Shown: piece by piece, positions 8,044-14,593 of the stretch
Layout of the letters: the number at the start of each line of letters is the position of its first letter
Position numbering within the stretch: position 1 is the stretch's first letter
Assembly: GCA_026770615.1 (NCBI GenBank)
Contig: MU631921.1
Span: 40,014 to 54,606, forward strand
Source: Pavlovales sp. CCMP2436
Lineage: Eukaryota > Haptophyta > Pavlovophyceae > Pavlovales
Direction: 5' to 3'
DNA length: 14,593 bases
Position numbers and translations under genes: made by a program
Notes under the pieces: generated by a model
Seen by the model: the letters and a program-made list of their open reading frames with translations, nothing else
Told to the model about the DNA's origin: nothing
Databases searched by the model: none

Positions 8044-8474
8044 GTGACGCTCAGACGCTGACACCCGGGGCCACCTGGACGCAGAAACTGCGCCCCAGGC
8101 GGTAGAAGGGGCATCATAACAACATCACATACCACCCGAGAAACTCGGTAAGAACACGGATAATATGGACCATCACTGGACGTCAGGCAGCACGCGCAAC
8201 GTTGTCTATCTCATGATCCCGTGCAATAGACCGTTTCGTACGCCATCGGAAAGTAAACGAAGAAGAAGAAGAAGTTGAGTGCGTCTTACTGTCAGGGAAA
8301 ACATTAACGCTGGGTCTTGGTAGATCGGTCCTCTCTCATAGTGATTGGTAGCGGTGGGTGCCACGATGTTGTAATGACATCTCCCACCAGTCTCCTATGC
8401 ATTTGAAAAAATTGAGCGTCTTGAGTGGTCGTGAGCGGGGTCGCCGTTACGGACGGCGGAGAAGCCAACTCGAG
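8044..8474. other. Upstream region of ARM-BTB copy 2
   Basis: There is no gene I can support. A (GAA)n microsatellite lies at 8259-8274. An in-frame ATG at 8358 would add 39 basic residues to copy 2, but this extension has no match in copy 1. Confidence 0.4.
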
Positions 8475-9706
8475 ATGTCAGCGGCTCAGCGATTGGCGAC
8501 TGGCGTGCCTGCGCTGGTCGCGCGGCTACGGGGCGCGGACGGTGACGACCAGGCGCGCGCCGCACTGGCGCTGTGGCAGCAGGCCCTTGACGACGAGGGC
8601 ACGTGCGCATTAATCGCCACCGCGGGCGCGCTGCCGTTGTTCGTCGATCTGCTGCGATCAAGCCACGCTGAGACGAAACGCATTGCAGCGCTTGCGTTGG
8701 CCCTGCTCGCAAGGGATGAGAGCGTATACCAGCGCATCGTGGATGCATCCGCGCTGCCGCCGCTCATCGCGCTTCTGAGTTCAACAGACATCCAGGCTTG
8801 CAAGAACGCATGCAACGCCTTGAAGTACCGCGCTGCGGATGTGCAAGTGCGCGAGCTGGCATTGAAGCAGGGTGCTGTGGGCGTGCTCGCAGCTGCCGCG
8901 CTAGCGAGCGGCTGCGGTGGGCAGACCATGCGCGCTCTACCCTGCGCGCAATCTGCTCGACGCACGACGACGCTGAGCGTGCGCTTGGAACACTGCACCT
9001 CCAGAACGAACGTGCGCTGGGGACGCAGCAGCTCGAGAACACTGCCCTGCGCGCCGAGCGTGACGCGCTTGCCAAGGGCTACGATTCGCTCGCATCGATA
9101 TTCGGCCCGGTCGCAGCTGGCCACGACGTTGAATTCCACTGCGCGGATGGCGAGCAGATTGGCGGCTGCCAGCTACTGCTCGTGCGCGCGTCGCCCTACT
9201 ATAAGGCGCTCCTGTGCGGAACGGCAGAGGGCACCAGCGGCATCGTCAAGCCCGATTCGGACTTCTCGTCGGCTGCGCACCGCGCACTGCTCGGCCAGCT
9301 GCACGCGTTGGGCCACGCGCCGCTTCCGGCTTCCCTCGATGTGCGGCTCGAGCTGCTCTGCCTCGCGGCCAAGGTGCGCGCGCCGCCCAGCGACGAGGAA
9401 GGCAGCGGCGCAGATGATGCGGCCACGCGCGTGCTCGAGTGGTGCGCACGCGTGGTACGCGCTTCGCTCTGCGCGGACAACTGCCTTGCCGTGCTTCTGC
9501 GGCTCAAGCCGTACGCGGGCAGCGCGACCGAGGCGGCGGTTCTCGTCGAAGTTGCGCACGCGCTAGTTGCAGAGCATGTGGCAACAGTGCTCAAACAGCC
9601 GATGTGGCTTGCTTTCGTGAAGCACTACCCAGGGTCTGCCTGCGAGATCATGCAAGACGTTGCAATCAAGCAGGCCAGCCTCCTTGATTTACGCGTTCAT
9701 CAGTGA
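8475..9706 (+). pseudogene. Armadillo-BTB protein, copy 2, one-base frameshift
   Basis: From ATG 8475 (MSAAQRLATGV) the frame encodes ARM-like repeats (ATAGALPLFVDLL, DASALPPLIALLS, KQGAVGVLAAAALASGCG). At about 8916-8921 the frame changes. Copy 1 has GCGGGTGGG where this copy has GCGGTGGG, so a single G is missing. The downstream frame then reads THDDAERALG, a coiled coil (LENTALRAERDALAKGYDSL), a BTB domain (VEFHCADGEQI, LLLVRASPYYKALLCG) and a BACK-like region to TGA 9704-9706. The two copies are clearly paralogous throughout the C-terminal 250 residues. The likely role is a protein-interaction adaptor, possibly for Cullin-3, as inferred from the family. With only one lesion in a G-run, a sequencing or assembly error is a real alternative, in which case this is an intact gene of about 410 codons. 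Confidence 0.82.
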
Positions 9707-10155
9707 GACGGCTTGCGATGGACATGCATTTAACACCAGCAGCATCACGTGAGCACTGTTTGACTGCCCCCGTCGACTCAGGCAGTCTCGACAATGCCAG
9801 CACTACCCCTTTTTTGATGCACCCACCTTCTTGTCTTGCACCGTGTTCAGGAGACCCGCACAGCATACGGCTGCGCGGCTTAGAGCTCACTCCTCCACCA
9901 CAGCCTCCCAACAACATTAATGAAGGATGTCGTGCGTGCAGCATGTCGTGTATCGAGTGCACTTTAACATGTATACGCCGTCTCGGACCCATTGATGCAA
10001 AGGCCATCTCGGCTATCATTCATAATACGTAGCTACTAACTTAGGTAATTAAATAAAAAATCCGGCATGTAAAAATTCGAGAGGAATAATTATTAAGAAA
10101 TATTATAATTTACATGTTTGTCCTAGCAAGGCATAAAGATCGGTCCGGCAATGAT
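9707..10155. other. Intergenic, nothing recognised
   Basis: The region turns AT-rich after 10020. A plus-strand frame at 9703-10032 has no domain-like features and probably reflects the 3' flank of copy 2. I see no repeat. Confidence 0.4.
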
Positions 10156-10280
10156 CTAATTCGTCACAGGCTTCGTGATGGTCTTCAAATCGAGAGTGAC
10201 GGCCGTCTGAGCGAAAATCTGGCCGTTGAGCGTGGATCCGGTCTTGAAGCTGGCAAAGGTCTTCACAAGGAAGATGCCCT

Positions 10281-10288
10281 TGAGGACC
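10281..10288. repeat. Left 8-bp target-site duplication (TGAGGACC)
   Basis: It matches 11676-11683 exactly. Collapsing the two copies restores the ice-binding reading frame, which is independent support for the insertion. Confidence 0.92.
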
Positions 10289-10468
10289 CCGGCTCTTAGA
10301 AAGCCCCGCAGGGCCCCCGGAGGGCCGCCGGAGGGCCGCCGGAGGCCCATTCATACTAACAGTTAGAAATTTTTTAGGCCTTTTTAAAGCCTTTTTTGGC
10401 AGTTAAATACTTAGCTCTTAACAGTACTAATTCATATTATAACTAAAAGTAGCGGCGCCGCGCGGCCG

Positions 10469-11125
10469 ATGCCTGCCGTCGGTAACAAGACGTGCATATG
10501 TGGCAAGACCGTCCAGGCGAAGGGCTACCTGCGCCACCTTGGCCGGTGCGATAAGGTCAAGGCCGCGCAGTCGCGGACCCAGGGCACGATCTTTGCAGCG
10601 CGCGTCGAGGATGTCGACGCCATCGAGGATGCCGACGACATGGACGACGAGGACATGGACGACGAGGACATGGACGAGGATGGACTGCTCGCAAAGCGTG
10701 CCCGCCCGGCCGCGCAGCCGATCGGCGGGCTGGGCGCCATCGTACCCGGGGCGTGCACCACGCCCGCGCACAGTTGCACGCCGCTCTCGGCTGCGGGCGG
10801 GTTCGGCGGGCAGGGCGGGGTCAGCGGGGTGCGCAGCACGACGCCCGCCACACACGGCTACTTGTCGCGCATGCCGGCTGCGGGCGGGCTGGGCGGGCAG
10901 GGCGGGGTACGCCCCGCGCCCGCGCACGGCTGCACGCCGCACATGGACTCGTGCATCCCCTTCCTGGACCGTGCGCTGTTGGTGCACTTCGATGGCAAGC
11001 CGCCGCACTTCACGCACGTCTCTGCTGCCGCCTCGAGGGGGGTGGTGCAGAGCAAAGTGGTGCAGAAGCACCGCAACACAAAGCCGAGGCTGCCCGGTAC
11101 ACTCTGGCTGCCCGGTACACGCTGA
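10469..11125 (+). CDS. Transposon-carried ORF with C2HC-like zinc finger and acidic repeat
   Basis: 218 codons, ATG 10469 to TGA 11123-11125. Near the N-terminus, CICGKTVQAKGYLRHLGRC has the spacing C-X-C-X10-H-X3-C of a zinc finger, so nucleic-acid binding is plausible. Residues about 49-68 are an acidic repeat of DDMDDED units written by a 15-bp tandem repeat, followed by a KRARP basic patch that could be a nuclear signal. Residues about 85-160 contain two copies of an AAGGxGGQGGV block with PAHxCTP strings. The last 60 residues are unrecognised. I find no catalytic DDE triad. The frame is uninterrupted, although two other frames overlap it because of high GC. It could be a DNA-binding accessory protein of the element or a captured host exon. 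The second copy has lost it. Confidence 0.5.
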   Translation: MPAVGNKTCICGKTVQAKGYLRHLGRCDKVKAAQSRTQGTIFAARVEDVDAIEDADDMDDEDMDDEDMDEDGLLAKRARPAAQPIGGLGAIVPGACTTPAHSCTPLSAAGGFGGQGGVSGVRSTTPATHGYLSRMPAAGGLGGQGGVRPAPAHGCTPHMDSCIPFLDRALLVHFDGKPPHFTHVSAAASRGVVQSKVVQKHRNTKPRLPGTLWLPGTR

Positions 11126-11374
11126 CGTTCGCGCCACACGCCCCGCGCAGCTACGCGGCGCACTGCGCGCGCACGCCGCGCCGCACCCGCAGCTACGTGC
11201 GCACATTAGAAAAGTTCGAAAATAATTAATTAGTTACTTAGTACTTAGTTAGTATTATAATAATATATGAACTAATAAAATGGTAATGGCCATAACTCCT
11301 GGCCATCAGCTCTATTGGCTCTGAGAATCTGAGGGAGTGTTGATTAGGGCCGTGCGCATCTTTTAAGCTTGCAA

Positions 11375-11490
11375 ACGCGCGAGCTGCGCGCGCTGCTCGC
11401 GCTCCGCACGCGCGCTCCGCGCGCGCCGCGCGCGCCGCGAGGCGCGCGCGCGCTGCGCGCGCGCGAAATCGCGCGCTACGCGCGCAACTA
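11375..11490. repeat. GCGC-rich low-complexity tract
   Basis: It consists almost wholly of GCGCGC, CGCGCTGCGC and related self-complementary units. A shorter equivalent (7085-7165) lies in the second copy, so it is part of the transposon family rather than local noise. Confidence 0.6.
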
Positions 11491-11675
11491 ATAATCGTGT
11501 TTATTACATATAAATATCCAATTAACGGCGCGGCGCGCGCTACGCGCGCGCCGCACTGTTAACTCTCTCTCAGGGCCCCACGGATAACTTACGGCCGGGG
11601 GCCCGGGCCCCCGCGGGCCTCCGGCCCGGGGCCCCACGAATATTCTCCGTACGTTACGCCTATTCTAAGAGCCGG

Positions 11676-11683
11676 TGAGGACC
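11676..11683. repeat. Right 8-bp target-site duplication (TGAGGACC)
   Basis: It is identical to 10281-10288 and directly outside the right TIR. Confidence 0.92.
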
Positions 11684-11864
11684 GAGGTGGTGCCAGCCTC
11701 GATGGATCCGGCCACCTGCCATACGATGTTCTCGGCCACGGCATCAAGATGGCGTAGTCGTCCGCGATACCCAACTCGACGGCGTGGTTGTCGTGAACGC
11801 CGTCGTATAGGCGCTAAAGGCTGATGGGGGCGGCGAGTGCCGTTGCGATCGTGAAGGCGAGCAT

Positions 11865-12150
11865 CAAGATGGGTGGAGGTAGGGTGGGGCGGCAAGCTTT
11901 GGTTCCGATGCTTCGGTGGACGGTGGGTGGTGTCTTAAACTTGAAAGTTGACCAAGACTTTCAAGACAGGTATGGAATTGCTATGTGGAGACCTACGTTA
12001 ATTAACTAGAAAATTAATCCTTTAAATTGCCCATGTGTAATTTATGAAGAACGCCCTGGCGGTCCAATTATAATAAGCTCTCTTATAGACGAATAAGAGC
12101 GCAGCCTGTAAACTTGCCCCCCCCAGGTTCGTTTGTAGGGCCAAGTAATG
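11865..12150. other. Upstream flank of ice-binding remnant
   Basis: GC-rich to about 11935, then AT-rich. An inverted pair, CTTGAAAGT (11940-11948) and ACTTTCAAG (11955-11963), can form a 9-bp stem. A run of nine C lies at 12117-12125. I see no gene. Confidence 0.4.
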
Positions 12151-12546
12151 CAGTGCCAGGCGTTTGCCAAACAGTCAAATAAACGTTTGCCAAACGGTTG
12201 GCAAACGGGCAAACAAATGAAAAATCGCGTTCGTTTGCCAGCTCTAACCCTCTTTGTTGATCGTTCGTTTGTTTGGTTTGCCAGACTTTGGTGGTTTCAT
12301 TAGACTTAAATTTAGATGTAGGCATTTCAAATGTTTAAGAACCGGGTAAAAGCAGCAAAAAGTTGGGTGTTCGCTGCCTTATCGCAGGTTCGGCTTCGTG
12401 GCGAGGATGGCCGTTTGTTTGCCTGTTTGTTTGCCAGATCACGCCGGCCCCAGGGAACCAAACGCCAAGGTTTGTTATAAACGCGGGCTCTACGGCTAAC
12501 AAACGAATTCATTTTTTCCTTCGGGTTTGATAAACGCCTGGCACTG
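12151..12546. mobile_element. hAT-like MITE with GTTTGCC subterminal repeats
   Basis: The ends are CAGTGCCAGGCGTTT (12151-12165) and its reverse complement (12532-12546). Beyond these the match continues with AAAC after a 3-base mismatch. CAGTG is a common hAT terminus. Many copies of GTTTGCC in both orientations lie within the first 120 and around 12405-12440, a pattern like the subterminal transposase-binding repeats of hAT elements. At 396 bp it has no coding capacity. The 8 bases outside (AAGTAATG left, ATAAATAA right) do not match, so no duplication supports the ends. Confidence 0.65.
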
Positions 12547-12554
12547 ATAAATAA

Positions 12555-12778
12555 GCGGCTCAGCACTTTGCAACAGGGCTGGGTCTGAGAGCTTCGTGCC
12601 GCCAACACGCAGCAGAGGATGCGTATATACAGTCAGAACAGTTAGACGCCAGCGTGAATCACTCTCATGAATATGCAGGTTGCTCGGCAATTTGCAACAG
12701 GTCTGAGTATATAAACTCTTCATGCCAACACGCAGAAGCGGAGAAGTTGAGGGTGCGGGCTCGTAGCCAAGACTACAG
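12555..12778. repeat. Dispersed repeat modules related to 7284-7770
   Basis: Two modules, about 12555-12623 and 12675-12778, share GCGGCT.AGCA, GGTCTGGGTCTGAGAGCTTC, GCCAACACGCAGCAGAG and TCGTAGCC.AGACTACAG with 7675-7770. Between them lies one diverged copy (12631-12667) of the 37-base tandem unit seen four times near 7400. TATATA boxes occur at 12623-12628 and 12708-12715. No coding frame is evident. A CTTTTT run follows at 12783. Confidence 0.65.
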
Positions 12779-13121
12779 ATCCCTTTTTACTAGTATGTTG
12801 CGCACGCCACTTCTGCTCGCGAGCGTGTATGCATTGGGTCTTATTGAATAACGCTGGCCTACACGCTTGGAGATCGCGTCTGAATGTCCGCAACCCACCG
12901 CCTGCTGCCCCACTTTTCTATAAGTAAGTCGTAGTCAACAAAAAAAACGCTGCGGACCGAGGGCTTGCGTTCCGGACGGGCACCTCCGGCGGCGGTATGT
13001 TCACCCTAAATCGCCCAGCTACTGCGCAAGCAGACCCCCGTCGAACTGTGGTTGGCGCCCGCATCTGCCTGCGAGCGCGTCTGCTTGCGAACATGCCCGC
13101 CCATCTTGCGTGTGTAAGTTT
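12779..13121. other. Intergenic, nothing recognised
   Basis: Mixed composition with an A-run at 12940-12947. Short frames only. Confidence 0.4.
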
Positions 13122-13221
13122 CTAGTTGAACGTCCGTCCCCGGGAGGATCACTCTGGAAAAGAGCGTTGAAAAACACTCAAAACCAGGATCCATCCCGGG
13201 CACACGGATACCGTCCCCGCC
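13122..13221. repeat. Dispersed repeat, copy A, upstream of XRN-like gene
   Basis: It shares AACGTCCGTCCCC, AGCGTTGAAAAACACTC and CACGGATACCGT(C/T)CCC(G/A)CC, in the same order and near the same spacing, with 14065-14160 inside intron 3 of the gene. The ends of the repeat are not clear. Confidence 0.75.
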
Positions 13222-13283
13222 GCTGATCAGGTCGTCCGCCCACTGCAGCTCTCCAGCGCCGAATTCTAAAACACACGAGCTCA

Positions 13284-13291
13284 GCATAAAA
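13284..13291 (+). promoter_or_regulatory. TATA-like motif before XRN-like gene
   Basis: CATAAAAG lies 36-43 bases before the ATG at 13327. If used, the 5' leader would be only about 10-15 nt. Confidence 0.3.
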
Positions 13292-13326
13292 GGCGCGAGC
13301 GCGCGGGACGAGAGGGCGCCGCGGGG

Positions 13327-14593
13327 ATGGGCGTGACCGGGCTCACGCAGTGGGCGCGCGCGGCGCTACCGCACGCCTTCGTACCCGCGCCTGCCGATGC
13401 GGAGCACGTGCACGTGGACGTCAACTCGCTGGTACATGAGGCAATCCGGTAAGAACCCCCACCCCTCCCCCCCCCACACACACAGTTGTATGAATACAGC
13501 CCTCATCGGGGGGTCAGAATCCCCCCCCCCCCTAACACACAGCCACGTGCGCGACGACGATGGCGCGCTCGCATCGCTCGCGCACAGGCTCGACACGCTC
13601 GTCGCCACGGTGCGGCCAGGGATGTCACTCGCGCTCGCGCTGGACGGGCCCGCGCCGCTCTGCAAGCTCACGACACAGGTGCGCCCGTTCCCACGCTCGT
13701 GGCTATGCGCCCTGCTTGCACCGCAGTAAGTACTACCCTGCTGGCTGGCGCCGTTGGGCTGCGACTAAACGCCTCTCGCCCTGCTCCCCGCGCTGCCCCT
13801 CTCTTGCGAGCGCAGCGCGCGCGCCGCCTTGCGCGCGTGCGCGGCGGCACGCTGCACGCCGGGCCGTCGTCGCTCGCAATCACGCCCGGGACGCCCTTCA
13901 TGGCCAGGGTGTGTAAATAATAAATAATAAATATTTGTCGACGACAATTAAGTATTACCTTGTGCGAGATTACTAATTTCTGACCGGATTATCCGATCCG
14001 GACTCAGCGGCAAAAGCCGCGCGAAAGCGATGAATTAAAAAGCCAACGGCAACGCTATAAATATTTAGATTAACGTCCGTCCCCTGACCCACCATCTCAC
14101 CAAGCGTTGAAAAACACTCGGGCCGAGACCTTTGCACAGTACACGGATACCGTTCCCACCGGGAGGTGTTGCCTATTGCAGACCGGCTGATGCAGCTACA
14201 TAAAAGAAGTATTAGTCGAAAACTAATAAGAATTAGGGAGCCGGACCTAGAAGTTCGGCATTCCCGTCTAACAACTCCATAACATCCCTAAAAGGGAATC
14301 TGGATCCGATCGGACACTCAATTTTTTTTTTTAATTATACCAGGTGGACGGCGCGCTTGCGATGTGGGCCGCACTCGCGCTCGTGCAGCGCAAGGTGGGC
14401 GCGGCGACGCTGATCGTCGTCGACCCTTCTTCGTGTCCGGGGGAGGTGAGCTCGAAGCTACCACCCCTTCCTTCCCCCTTCCTCCCCACCCCCCCCTCAC
14501 CACACACACACACACGACACACACACGACCGGCCCTGTTTCCCTCTATTTCCCTCTCTGCGTGACGTACAGAATGTGAAAAGAGGGAGGCAAG
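13327..14593 (+). CDS. XRN: XRN-type 5'-3' exoribonuclease, N-terminal exons, continues past window
   Basis: XRN enzymes degrade 5'-monophosphate RNA in a 5'-3' direction in the nucleus or cytoplasm. Exons by splice sites and phase: 13327-13448 (donor GTAAGA), 13543-13678 (acceptor CACACAG, donor GTGCGC), 13816-13908 (acceptor GCGCAG, donor GTGTGT), 14344-14445 (acceptor ATACCAG, donor GTGAGC); phases agree throughout. A fifth exon may start near 14585. Family landmarks appear in order: MGV start, HVDVNSLVHEA (usual LDMNGIIH, with the metal-binding Asp), VRPGMSLALALDGPAPLCK (usual VKPKKLLYMAIDGVAPRAK), QRARR, ITPGTPFMARV, and PSSCPGE (usual VPGEGEHKI, with the catalytic Glu). The enzyme looks divergent: the family RAK triplet after DGxAP is LCK here, and the N-terminus is short. 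Whether it is XRN1 or XRN2/RAT1 type cannot be told. Introns of 94, 137 and 435 nt are seen; the third is enlarged by a repeat. Confidence 0.88.
13909..14343 (+). other. Intron 3 of XRN-like gene with repeat insertion
   Basis: 435 nt and AT-rich, against 94 and 137 nt, C-rich, for introns 1 and 2. It holds copy B of the dispersed repeat (14065-14160). Near each end are related motifs: TCCGATCCGGACTCAG at 13992-14007, and GGATCCGATCGGACA at 14302-14316. In opposite orientation these could be eroded inverted termini. The intron ends in a run of T and CAG. Confidence 0.75.
14065..14160. repeat. Dispersed repeat, copy B, in intron
   Basis: It is in direct orientation relative to copy A at 13122-13221. 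The best block is the 17-base AGCGTTGAAAAACACTC. Confidence 0.75.
14446..14584 (+). other. Intron 4 of XRN-like gene with CA-rich repeat
   Basis: It begins GTGAGC and is C and T rich, with (CA)n at about 14500-14527. A candidate acceptor AG at 14583-14584 would place GGA GGC AAG after the CPGE codons, similar to the family PGEGEHK. The window ends before this can be confirmed. Confidence 0.4.

Larger units (their letters stand above)
10289..11675 (+). mobile_element. 1387-bp DNA transposon with TIR CCGGCTCTTAGAA and 8-bp duplication
   Basis: Perfect 13-bp terminal inverted repeats lie at 10289-10301 and 11663-11675, with perfect TGAGGACC duplications outside. Inside the left end is a tandem GGAGGGCCGCC-like array (10307-10350). 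Inside the right end are GC hairpins (11593-11637), then a long GCGC-rich tract (11375-11490) and a palindromic AT-rich segment (11225-11340). The middle carries one ORF (10469-11125). No DDE transposase or other recognisable enzyme is present, so it is probably non-autonomous. An 8-bp duplication is seen in hAT, P and some other superfamilies, but the terminus does not look like the hAT CAG(T/G)G. A second decayed copy lies at about 6985-8043. Confidence 0.9.
10156..11864 (-). pseudogene. Ice-binding (DUF3494-type) protein remnant split by a transposon
   Basis: Two minus-strand pieces join across the transposon. The upstream piece (about 11810-11676) ends AENIVWQVAGSIEAGTTSVL. The downstream piece (10288-10156) continues KGIFLVKTFASFKTGSTLNG, then QIFAQTAVTLDL, to a TAG at 10158-10156. 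Removing the element with one copy of its 8-bp duplication gives a continuous frame. This order (NVFWQVAG-like, then GTGASLNGR..AQTAVTL-like) is the hallmark C-terminus of the DUF3494 ice-binding beta-helix, whose members are secreted and bind ice. Further upstream, AFTTTTPSS-like coding is in another frame. A signal-peptide-like start (MLAFTIATALAAP) is seen from 11864, followed by a TAG. About 100 residues of the domain are missing. The copy is thus broken by frameshift, deletion and insertion. Confidence is high for the C-terminal 65 residues and low for the proposed N-terminus. Confidence 0.8.

Noticed and set aside
8044..8110. Possible second ice-binding gene fragment next to the decayed transposon (minus strand reads VQVAPGVSV)
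   Set aside because: The match is nine residues followed by a stop, and no duplication supports an insertion into such a gene here.
9703..10032. 109-codon plus-strand frame after ARM-BTB copy 2
   Set aside because: No recognisable segment and no link to neighbours; best explained as 3' flank.
13006..13287. 93-codon minus-strand frame upstream of the XRN-like gene
   Set aside because: It lies across dispersed repeat copy A. Copy B shares only a few residues in this frame and has stops, so the similarity is at DNA level.

Overview
The window reads as nuclear DNA of a GC-rich unicellular eukaryote, most likely a microalga such as a haptophyte or stramenopile; the exact lineage cannot be fixed from sequence alone. 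Reasons: a multi-exon gene with GT-AG introns and in-phase exons at the right end, a Ty1/copia LTR retrotransposon, DNA transposons with target-site duplications, Armadillo-BTB proteins, and a DUF3494-type ice-binding protein remnant, a family common in polar and cold-water algae. There are no operons, Shine-Dalgarno sites or bacterial genes.

Layout. 1-640: a weak proline-rich hypothetical ORF. 848-1159: a foldback element with two roughly 108-bp arms. 1261-2073: a low-complexity hypothetical ORF with a hydrophobic N-terminus. 2906-5298: an internally deleted copia retrotransposon bounded by a 5-bp AGATC duplication, whose 3' LTR is expanded into three tandem R-U5-PBS-like units of 201 bp. 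5626-6962 (minus) and 8475-9706 (plus): two head-to-head Armadillo-BTB paralogues, each with frame lesions in or just after the ARM half and an intact BTB half. Between them lies a decayed copy (about 6985-8043) of a DNA transposon, itself carrying a roughly 500-bp nested repeat insertion. 10156-11864 (minus): an ice-binding protein pseudogene split by a better preserved copy of the same transposon (10289-11675; 13-bp perfect TIRs, 8-bp perfect duplication) that carries a 218-codon ORF with a C2HC-like finger. 12151-12546: a hAT-like MITE. 12555-12778: repeat modules related to those at 7284-7770. 13327 to the window end: the first exons of a divergent XRN-type 5'-3' exoribonuclease, with a repeat shared between its upstream region and its third intron.

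The window is therefore mostly mobile-element territory in which one likely functional gene (XRN-like) sits beside decaying host genes. The most interesting points are the unnamed CCGGCTCTTAGAA transposon family, its insertion in an ice-binding gene at a point where splicing could still give an in-frame product, and the tandem 3' LTR whose junctions fall where reverse-transcription intermediates would end. Everything here was read by eye; no database search was run.
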